Shown here: positions 8,124 through 15,396 of the stretch, piece by piece
How positions within the stretch are numbered: position 1 is the first letter of the stretch
Layout of the letters: each line of letters opens with the position of its first letter
Translations under genes and position numbers: made by a program
From: Rodentolepis nana
Lineage: Eukaryota > Platyhelminthes > Cestoda > Cyclophyllidea > Hymenolepididae
Length of the DNA: 15,396 nt
Direction: 5' to 3'
Assembly (NCBI GenBank): GCA_900617975.1
Contig: UZAE01001075.1
Location: 1 to 15,396 of the forward strand
Notes under the pieces: model-generated
Told to the model about the DNA's origin: nothing
Databases searched by the model: none
What the model saw: the letters and a program-made list of their open reading frames with translations, nothing else

Positions 8124-9878
8124 GTAACTCTTGTTCGTTCCAAGTTCAGAAGCCTTGGTCTTTATAGTCTTCGGAACCTCTCTCCCATACCTTAAAGTCA
8201 CTTGATGTCGAGGGCTTTTCAACATTAGAGCTTCCACAATCATTTTGTTACTGTGTTGTGTGATAGATAATTGCCGTAAGTCCTCATATTTGGTGTTAAA
8301 TATTTAATTAGTAGGTACTTAAATGTCTTCCTCGAATAGCTTTCAGTTGGACAAGAAGGACGAGTTGCATTGGTGCTTGAAATCCACCTACGACTTATGT
8401 GGGACTCACGTTTTAATTAATTTTCAATCCTTAAATTCACAATGTAAGATCTTTTCATCAAATTTTGTTAAAAATAACCAACGTTTTCTACTTCCAATAA
8501 TTTGATTGACCAAAATATGTGAACTGTGAACTCCGTGGCATCACAATAATTTTAGTCTTATTGGCAGTATTTTTTTGAAATTTCTCTTCCCTGGTGATTT
8601 GTATTCGAAGGGGTCTGGGGTTAAACCGCCTAAGTCTCTCATACTCAGTACCACCTTCAACTAGAAAAGGTTAAAAGTTACTGTGTCCACAAATTTCACC
8701 CAGTCCTCTTCTACTCGATGTGTGGACCTCTGTCGCAATCTTAATATATCCTTTCCACACTCCCCGCCAAATCTGGTTGGTCAGGATGAACAACTTGTTA
8801 ACAGCGTGAACCGCCAATTTCTCATGCCACATTGGAGGACACAGTGTCATTTTACGCACTTCATTTTGGTACTTAAATCTAGTTAGGTCATCACAAAAAC
8901 CTGCATTCGTGGTACTCATGTTAAATTTCAAAGCGAAAACAGATCAAATTGAGATTTCTCTGGTCGAATGTTATCTCCCTCCACGCTGAAACTTCGAAAC
9001 CCCAGAGATCCAGCACAACTATTATTACTGTGAGGCCTTGGAAGACATCAGAAAAGATTCGTGGTAGATTGCACATTTGGCTTACGTAAAATAAAGATTT
9101 TCTCCCAGAGGCGGCAAATGAAAATGTTCAATTTTTGTTTAAGAAGACTTAAATTAGCCATTGAATTTAATTATTTATAAAACTTGCATACATATTACAA
9201 TGTGCTACATTGCAATGTTTGCTACTATGGTAATGATGGGTAATAAGTGATTATGAACAGTTTGAAATAGTTAATTGTGAATACTCGAAAACAGCCATAT
9301 GTTGGTAAGTATTTCAATTTACTACTTCATTTTCTTCATTTTATGTAAATTTGAACCGGCTCATATATCAAATATCTACCTAAATCTAGGCAAGCTTTTT
9401 CCAAATAAAATTTCTCGCTAACTAAACTTTCAATAGCGACGCTTTCTTTAAGCATTAAACAAATTGTCCCAGCTTGTGAAATACGGCAAGCTATAAGGGG
9501 CGGAGTACTCTCAAAAACCTCTAGCCATGAGTCATTCAAGGTTGTTAATAGCACAAGATTTATGAAATAAATAATTCAACAATCAAGTTACAAATTCAAA
9601 GTGTATGTTTGCGCTCTTTTTATAATTATGTAAGAGTACAGAAGTGCCAGAAATCAGAAAGGCGGTTAAGTTTAATATACTTATTACTTAAAGAATATCA
9701 GTACGAATTATATTCCATGTGTTTGTATACTTATAATTTATTATGGAAGGTGCATGCTTTTCAAGGAAGATATATTTTATCCACATGTGCGCAAGAAGCA
9801 TCAATTTAATTCATTTAATTGATCACCGATTTTATTAACTTTTAAAGATTGGAAGCATGTATGCTAGTATAAAATAAT
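8124..9878. other. Gene-free stretch between B1 and A5
   Basis: No gene is supported. A 60-codon frame starts at 8323, and its first 30 or so codons are richer in G+C than the flanks. The overlapping frames at 8671-8931 (-) and 8683-8886 (+), and frames at 9336-9554 (-) and 9609-9809 (+), match no family I recognise. No family A or B sequence is visible. Confidence 0.5.
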
Positions 9879-10120
9879 GGGTGTGCGATAGACTTACCTC
9901 CACGTGGTGCACCCTGGGCAACGTATACTCATACGACAAAAAAAGTCTATTAACTGGCAGTTGACCTCTGACTTCATACTACCATCACCCCATTGTATGC
10001 CATATTCGACTACCTCCACAGTACTCACCTCACCTTTTTCTACCTTTTTATCTGTCTCTTTTACATTATTCTGTCCCCCATCTCGACTTTTTTGCCATTT
10101 TGATGTTTCTCCTTCTGACC
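9879..10120 (+). mobile_element. Family A SINE-like repeat, copy A5 (3' truncated)
   Basis: The head and cttacctccacgtggtgc motif are identical to A3 over 30 bases from gtgtgcg onward, and the 21-base core is identical as well. The post-core segment (aagtctattaactggcagtt) and pyrimidine-rich middle follow, through ttttgatgtttctcc near 10112. The sequence then leaves the consensus, and the 3' block and tail are missing. The longest frame of the window (9904-10326, 140 codons) begins inside this copy and reads through into unrelated flank, so it is a repeat-plus-flank artefact. No target duplication can be sought because the 3' end is lost. Confidence 0.88.
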
Positions 10121-11045
10121 TTCAGGTCTCGAGATCGTTGTTGATCAGTTCGCTCTCAGTGATTGGAATGGCCAACCGCAATCGTTATATTATGCTCTTT
10201 TTTAGTAGCAAATGGATTGCGGGCACACTATTCGAGCACAAAGTAAGCAATGATTACGAAAATTACGGACCTTCACCCTTATTTCTTACAATATATCATG
10301 GATGTCATTTCTGCCGACTGATCTAAGGTATTTTATGGAACGTTTTATTCTTCGGTGAGTTGTATTCACTATGCAAGACTCCAATTCGCAAATATGGAGT
10401 GATCTGAGATCTGATCAATTTGTCAAGTCAGATCTCATCGATGTGACCACCCAGGATTGTGACTGACCGTTAGCTTTGGTTAGTTCTGATTAACAAAGAA
10501 AGTAGTGAAAAGTGAATTTCTCGAATTGTAAAGTCTCGTGCATTTCAACTCCACCTCTCATGTATCTATTACAATTCACCAATTGGGTGTCTTAATCCCT
10601 TGTGTTAGAGTGTCAGTCTCATAAGTGTACTCGCTGTCTAGGTCCAATTTCCCCATAAAGAAATACACTTTGATTTCCGCGTGTTACTCAACAGTCTATT
10701 TAAGTCATCATAGCATAATTTTAATTAAGATGTTCAAAGAACGCATTGCTGATTATTCGAAATTCCCGCATATCTGTTAAAATTTGTTAAACTGCATAGT
10801 CGCTGCTAGGGGAAATTTTTCACCACTTTCCAACTACTAGACTAATCAGGTTATAGCAGTTTGTCAATCCAGTTTACCATCTTCGTCTTTATTCAAAATA
10901 TTCATTCACCCATATCAATTCTCTATTACTACGTGGGAGATCGCTGCCTTGTTTTCACCTAATAAAATGAAATTTAACTCATACTTAGCTCTCTCTCACC
11001 AGTTTGAATTCAACAACTTTACTGAGCGTGTGTGGGGGGGGGTTA
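10121..11045. other. Gene-free stretch between A5 and A6
   Basis: It contains a strong 10-bp hairpin at 10405-10437, described separately, and a nine-G run at 11034-11042 directly before copy A6. No gene, RNA or repeat copy is otherwise visible. Confidence 0.5.
10405..10437. repeat. Perfect 10-bp inverted repeat (hairpin, 13-base loop)
   Basis: The arm tgagatctga (10405-10414) is the exact reverse complement of tcagatctca (10428-10437), separated by 13 bases. Each arm itself contains the palindrome agatct. The arms are not followed by a T run or other terminator-like sequence. Function is unknown, and it could be a chance or relic structure. Confidence 0.6.
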
Positions 11046-11347
11046 GGTGCGCGCGATAGACTTACCTCAACGTGATGTATCCTGGGCAACGTATACTCAT
11101 ACGGCAAAAGCCAAACTACCATGACCCCACTGCCTGTCATATTCGACTACTTCCACAGTTCTCACTTCATTTTGCATTTTACTCTACCTTTGTGTCTGTC
11201 TCTTTAACATCTGTGAAGCACTCTTCTGTTCCCCTTCCTCTCGAAATTTTGTGACTTTTACCTTCCTCCCCTAGGTGGAGCCTAAAATTAACTAAAAGGC
11301 TACTGATAATTACCATAAAGCCTATCATTTGATAGGAATAAATGAAT
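11046..11347 (+). mobile_element. Family A SINE-like repeat, copy A6 (internal deletion)
   Basis: The head (ggtgcgcgcgatagactt), a mutated motif (cttacctcaacgtgat) and the exact core ctgggcaacgtatactcat are present. Straight after cggcaaaa the sequence jumps to gccaaactaccatgacc, so the segment with aagtctattaactggcagttgac is deleted. The pyrimidine-rich middle, the 3' block (aaaattaactaaaaggctac through catttgatagg) and a short aataaatgaat tail follow. The 60-codon frame at 11072-11254 is repeat-derived. No convincing target duplication is visible. The G9 run immediately upstream blurs the left border. Confidence 0.88.
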
Positions 11348-11540
11348 TTCTCCACTGGGTGGTGAAGGGGGAGTAATACACCGTATTTGAAGCATTTAGC
11401 GTAAGTGAATACTCTGGAGTAGCAAATCTAAAGCCAATATAAAGACTATTAATAGAAAGATGTGCTGAAATGACTTGGTCAAAAATGCGTATTCATCAAC
11501 TGGTCAATAATCGCTGAACACTGGTGATACGAAGTTGCAG

Positions 11541-11646
11541 CAGCCACATGATGATTCACACGTCTGCTCAGCCAAAGCCGCCACGGTGTGACTCACAAAG
11601 GCGACAAAACCAGGCAACACATCAAAGTGCGCAGTACTGGCCTCAG
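11541..11646 (+). other. GC-richer patch with exon-like borders (speculative)
   Basis: This 106-bp segment is visibly richer in G+C than its AT-rich surroundings. It is preceded by gttgcag, usable as a 3' splice site, and followed by cctcag|gtatac, usable as a 5' splice site. It is open in the frame that starts at 11524 and runs to 11721. The encoded stretch is rich in Gln, Ser, His and Pro and I do not recognise it. It could be a small exon, a UTR exon, or the relic of another repeat. No polypyrimidine tract of good quality precedes the acceptor, which lowers the exon case. Confidence 0.18.
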
Positions 11647-12824
11647 GTATACGGAGTGATTTCCTTCTATTCCATACCCTTCCCTGTTTTCTTCCTCTGT
11701 GGATTTCCGATCTGCCTCTAGTCTACCTGAATTCTCGATCTTATGCTTTGGGAAAGGAATTTTCACTACCTTAAATTCGCTCCAAGTATCATGTGATTGA
11801 AACTTACAAATACGAAGTCGTGAACTACACCCATCAAGTGCTAAGAATTTCGGTTAACCTCCCTTCACAGCTCTGCAAGGGTATTTTGCTATTTCACGTG
11901 TTCCAGTGCCTTCTCACTATTAGAAGTAGAAGGTTCACTTGTTGTATAGTAGGAGTAATGATGATATTCAAATCACGTGTATCCATAAATCGCACTTCAT
12001 TGACGCGTTAAAATAATTGTTAAGGTATATTTAGTCAGTTTCTCGTTAAATTATTGAATAATATTCAAGGAAAATCTTTTAAAAGTTAACTCTAAACACT
12101 ATTTTATTTGCCTTTCGTTTATTTGCATAATCTTCTCACATTACTAACTACCATCTGTTCATTCTAGAATCCGTTTAGACAATCTGAAGGTGAATATCGG
12201 CAATTCAAAAGAAGTTCAATGCATGTAAAACTGTGCCAACGGGACAACTGATTTCTAAACGGCTAGGCAAATTTACCTAATCCCATTTGCCAAGCACGGG
12301 TTGACAGTAGTCTAATTAAGTTACCTCATTAAATTTTTATTGGTAAATAAATTATATCATTTGTGCGCCTGAAATACTTTCACGACTAGCAATAGTCATT
12401 TGCTTTAAAATGAATTCGTGCCGTTGTGAGTTCAAGAAAACCAATACACACTTTCCAACCTCTCGCGTAATCGGTAGTGACCTTGATAAATAAAATTATT
12501 TTTGGCAAAAAAGTGTTTTCTTACTGGTTTCAGCTCTAAAGATGAATTCGCAAGTTCATTTGCAGTTAAAGATTATTTAAATTTTAACTAAATTCCAGCA
12601 TTTTAAAGGACCATTTTCCTAGTTTGTGAAATAAGATTTTTCCAATTATCCACTCTGATTGAAATTTTCGGATCTTGCTTCTAGACTGCTGCATTTGCGC
12701 AGAATATTCTTCAGTATATATTTCTCCTCTTCTCCCCTACATATTTTTTCTCTTCTTCTTGCCCTGGTTAGACATAATGGTCACAACTGAAGCACAAGCA
12801 TTGGCGGTCAAGTAAATCTTTGGT

Positions 12825-12849
12825 TGTGTGATATCACACAGTCACGTGA
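12825..12849. repeat. 16-bp perfect palindrome next to an 8-bp E-box palindrome
   Basis: tgtgtgatatcacaca (12825-12840) is a perfect 16-bp palindrome. One base later tcacgtga (12842-12849) is a second perfect palindrome centred on the E-box hexamer CACGTG. Together they resemble a composite binding site for dimeric DNA-binding proteins, but no gene is identified nearby and function is inference only. Confidence 0.55.
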
Positions 12850-13220
12850 GGCTTTGGAGAACTATAACATTGTATCTATCGCTTGGCTGTCATCCTAATT
12901 TCGCGTGATTTTAAGGCAACCAGTAACCTGTTTTGCACTTGCACAACTCAGTCGTCAGAATTGGATTTAAAGAGGGCTGCTATCTCTCAGTTTTTTTTCC
13001 GCTAATAAATATCAAACATGCCATGAATAGCCATATTTGTTTTTTCCACCTTGACAAATGGTTGGTGTGGGTACACTGTGACCGATAGGCTTTTATTTTC
13101 GTTCAAATTAAATCGAAATTTTAAAATTTTTAGCCAGCTGTGATGCCTTTGAGCTAATTGCGTTGTAAATAAATATTACCCCAAATCTTCCCAGTTTTAG
13201 AACTAATTGTACGTTGCAAG

Positions 13221-13242
13221 TGGAGGAGGAGGGGGGGGGGGG
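13221..13242 (+). repeat. GGA/poly-G tract
   Basis: Two GGA steps run into twelve consecutive G residues (13231-13242). It is simple sequence, prone to slippage and potentially to G-quadruplex formation. Confidence 0.7.
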
Positions 13243-13870
13243 CTTAATGAGGTGTATAATTCAGTTCACTTGCGAAAACTTGAGTCAAATACACGTATTT
13301 AAGTATTTGATGACTATGGTGAGTAAGCCGGCAAATCCTGAGTAATTACGCGAATTTCTATTTAGACATTTCATGTAAACATTTTACCCTATAATACATA
13401 TATAACATGCTTTCTGTACTTTGTCGCTTACCTTTAACTTGCCACTCAAATAAATAGTTCATTGTGTTTTTTGGCTTAAATTATCTACTTCCAAATATAA
13501 CGTCACAATTCATGAATTTATAGAAACTTTCATTACCTCGGGGCTTATACATTGGGTCAATATTGTCATGGGTGCCTGTAAGGCTTCCATAAAGCGTTAT
13601 CACGATATAAGGTTGTGATGTAACATTTTCATGCATTGTTTTTTGCCTTTGAGCAAAGAAACAAACCGTTTAAATTAACGCATTCGGGATCGATTATAGT
13701 ATTCAACAGAAATCTAACATCAATATTCGCTCTGTAAACAACTAATCTCAGATTACCTGTATTCAGCTTGGTGATGATAACAATCCAACGAGTAGCATCT
13801 GCATTCAGTGCGTCCAAGGTGATGGGTCATTTGCAGATAAAGGCATAAAATACAAATACGAATGTGCTCG

Positions 13871-14196
13871 ATTATATATTTAATTATATCAAATAGCGGC
13901 CAATTTTTATGGTTATCATTAGATTTTTGGTTGACATCGGGCATCACAGAGGGGGGCGGGGAGGAGGAGGAACATCATAGTCACTAAAAATGAAGAGGAA
14001 CAGAAGAGTGATTCGCAGGTGTAAAATAGACAGACACAAAAGTAGAGAAAAAGGAAGGGTGAGTACTGGAGAAGTGGTTGAATATGACCAATAGTCGGGT
14101 CAAGGTAGTTTGGAGTCAACTGCCTTTTAAATAGACTTGTCGGATGAGTATATGCTGCCCAGGGTGTACCATGAGGAGGTCAATCTATTGCACACT
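13871..14196 (-). mobile_element. Family A SINE-like repeat, copy A7 (diverged, near full length)
   Basis: On the - strand the copy starts with agtgtgcaatagattgacc near 14196, has a mutated core (ctgggcagcatatactcat), keeps most of the post-core segment and pyrimidine-rich middle, and ends with the 3' block and a taattaaatatataat tail at 13871. The head motif cttacctcc is changed to attgacctcctcatgg, so this is among the more diverged copies. A GGA-rich purine run (about 13948-13971) corresponds to the run expanded in A4. The frame at 13919-14119 lies inside it, and the frame at 14144-14455 starts in its head; both are repeat-derived. A possible degraded target duplication (13863-13873 and 14199-14211) is too weak to rely on. 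Confidence 0.86.
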
Positions 14197-14511
14197 TCTG
14201 TGTTCTAGATTGTACTTTCTTGCATTTACTCTATTTCTTACACCTTTTCACCCTTCTTTGTCAATTCTTTGTCGTACTTACTTTTATTCAATTTGCAAGC
14301 TTGATTATGAAATCACGCGTCATCAGCCTTTGTTTGCCTCTTTGGCCCAATTTAGGCATGTGATTTTGTTTGTTCGTAAAATGCGTTTATGCCCTAAGAT
14401 CGTAATTTCTCGGTGCAAATTCGGCTACTTGTCTACTCTTGCGAAAGTGCTTTGAAGTTGCAGTAGCTAAGCACTTCTTATCAACAAAATGTGATGACTA
14501 CGGTATTTCCG
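14197..14511. other. Gene-free stretch between A7 and B2
   Basis: Mostly covered by the 103-codon open frame that begins inside A7 at 14144 and runs to 14455. Its composition, rich in Phe, Leu, Cys and Ser with a start inside a repeat, argues for a chance frame. No RNA or other element is visible. Confidence 0.5.
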
Positions 14512-14759
14512 TTAACCCTTTAACGCCTTTAGGACCGTACGTTCCTCTTGCCAAACAATCGTCATTGGTACTAGACTCGTAACAGGAGCGGCACTATTGC
14601 TGCTTGAAATATGTTCAATACGTGTCTATTGCCTTCACCAGATACACTACCAAAACTCATCACGTCGGCGGCATCAGTCTGCTGCTGTGCGACACACGTG
14701 AGTGCGGTTGGGTGCATTTTTCAATAAATAAGTCGGGCCATTTGGAATTAAATGGTGTT
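14512..14759 (+). mobile_element. Family B piggyBac-like MITE, copy B2
   Basis: It begins TTAA (14512-14515) and ccctttaacgcc (14516-14527), identical to B1 over the first 16 bases. It follows B1 throughout, with roughly 70% identity by eye; well-kept parts include attggtactagactcgtaa, caatacgtgtct, and ccaaaactcatcacgtcgg leading into gcatcagtctgct. The predicted right terminus ggaattaaatgg (14744-14755) matches the reverse complement of the left one at 9 of 12 positions. It lies at the expected distance from the shared cattttt motif (29 bases from the start of that motif to the terminus, against 26 in B1). The flanking right target (tgtt) is no longer TTAA. The 81-codon frame at 14604-14849 lies mostly within the element and is not a gene. 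Confidence 0.68.
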
Positions 14760-15332
14760 GGAGAAAAGGGTGGGGCGAAAGGATGGATACTATTAAACCT
14801 TCCATTCTTTGCTAATTTTTTTCTTAAAAATAAAGACAGTGTATTGTGAATTTCCCTTGTATTCTATAGCAGTGTACTTATAAAGAGAGTACCCATAACT
14901 TCTGATGACTAGCTCAAGATATGGGAAAACAAGTTTGTGGCCAAAGGTTTGTGGATTTCGAGTTACATTTATTCGACCATTTTTGTACTTCTTTGTTTTC
15001 ACTAGAAATCCCTACAAATGCAGATTTAAACCTCGTTTAAAATGTTTCTTTTCCAACTTACTCGGCTCCGAATTCATTTAAACGCTTTTAGTATAATAAC
15101 CTCTAACTCCAAATGGTAAAAAATAAATAAGCAAATTAGGCAAATTTCCAATTTAGTTATATCAAAATTTATAAACTTGATGTCTTAGGGCTCTACAATG
15201 ATTAGACTTCTTGTTTGAATAATTTTATTAATTAAATTATTTTGCAATTATTCGTGCCTCTTAAATTAATCCCTGTTCCAAATTCTAATCACTTGTATCC
15301 TTGCGTTCGTGGCATCCAAAGTTCCGGTTAAA
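14760..15332. other. Gene-free AT-rich stretch between B2 and A8
   Basis: No gene, RNA or further repeat copy is visible. A 69-codon - strand frame (14793-15002) is unrecognised and lysine/tyrosine-rich, as expected of chance frames in AT-rich DNA. Confidence 0.5.
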
Positions 15333-15396
15333 TTATTTATTTATTTATATCAAATGGCAGGCGTTTTGATAGTTATCATTAGCCCTTTAGTTGACT
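15333..15396 (-). mobile_element. Family A SINE-like repeat, copy A8 (cut by the window edge)
   Basis: Only the 3' end is inside the window: the reversed tail (ttatttatttatttatat, about 15333-15350) followed by the 3' block. Positions 15350-15393 are identical over 44 bases to 5972-6015 in A4. The element continues beyond the right edge, so its length and head cannot be judged. Confidence 0.88.

Larger units (their letters stand above)
11348..13870. other. Gene-free stretch between A6 and A7
   Basis: No gene is confirmed. A GC-richer patch with splice-like borders lies at 11541-11646. Adjacent palindromes lie at 12825-12849 and a G tract at 13221-13242. The 72-codon frame at 11793-12011 and the - strand frames at 13629-13817 and 13753-13947 are unrecognised; the last runs into copy A7. 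No other repeat copy is visible. Confidence 0.5.

Noticed and set aside
8671..8931. Overlapping open frames on both strands (86 and 67 codons).
   Set aside because: Neither is recognisable, and open frames on both strands of one segment are expected from composition alone.
13211..13235. gttgcaagtggagg next to the G tract, similar to gttgcaccaagtggagg in A4, as a possible ninth family A fragment.
   Set aside because: Only about a dozen bases match and nothing on either side follows the family consensus.
13863..14211. Possible target duplication of A7: tgtgctcgatt on the left and tgtgttctagatt on the right.
   Set aside because: The match needs a 2-base gap and a substitution over 13 bases, so chance is a sufficient explanation.
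4871..14700. Nine CACGTG hexamers in the window, more than I would expect for this base composition.
   Set aside because: Three come from the repeated family A motif and one from B2. The remaining five have no regular spacing or associated gene, so only the 12843 site, next to a second palindrome, is reported.
14901..14930. ctgatga followed by ggaaaac, the core signature of a hammerhead ribozyme.
   Set aside because: The bases between them do not form a proper stem II, and no flanking stems or NUH cleavage site could be arranged.

Overview
The window looks like gene-free, AT-rich (by eye over 60% A+T) nuclear DNA of an animal-type eukaryote. No open frame is both long and recognisable. There are no bacterial-style operons, no tRNA or rRNA genes and no CRISPR array. 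The clear content is interspersed repeats. The organism cannot be fixed from the sequence. A repeat-rich invertebrate such as a flatworm would fit, but that is only an impression.

The dominant signal is one dispersed repeat, called family A here. Eight copies (A1 to A8) lie at about 0.86, 3.5, 5.5, 6.0, 9.9, 11.0, 13.9 and 15.3 kb and cover roughly 2.1 kb, about 14% of the window. The intact form is about 320 bp. It starts with a conserved block around gatagacttacctccacg, followed by a nearly invariant core ctgggcaacgtatactcat. It continues through a long pyrimidine-rich middle and ends in a conserved 3' block with a (TAAA)n-like tail. A2 is flanked by a perfect 12-bp target duplication and A4 by a 13/14-bp one, which makes this a SINE-like, target-primed retroposon. 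A2, A3, A5 and A6 are on the + strand; A1, A4, A7 and A8 are on the - strand. A8 runs off the right edge.

A second family, B, has two copies (7887-8123 and 14512-14759), both on the + strand. They begin TTAA followed by ccctttaacgcc and end in degraded inverted copies of that terminus. This is the layout of a non-autonomous piggyBac-like DNA transposon (MITE).

Between the repeats lie long stretches with no supportable gene: 1-860, 1131-3515, 3861-5473, 6395-7886, 8124-9878, 10121-11045, 11348-13870, 14197-14511 and 14760-15332. They hold a few local structures: an inverted repeat at 4939-5086, a hairpin at 10405-10437, a GC-richer patch with splice-like borders at 11541-11646, paired palindromes at 12825-12849 and a G tract at 13221-13242. 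Several short open frames, including the longest (140 codons, from 9904), arise inside family A copies and are repeat-derived. The region is best read as intergenic or intronic DNA populated by two non-autonomous mobile families. No genes can be shown to work together here.
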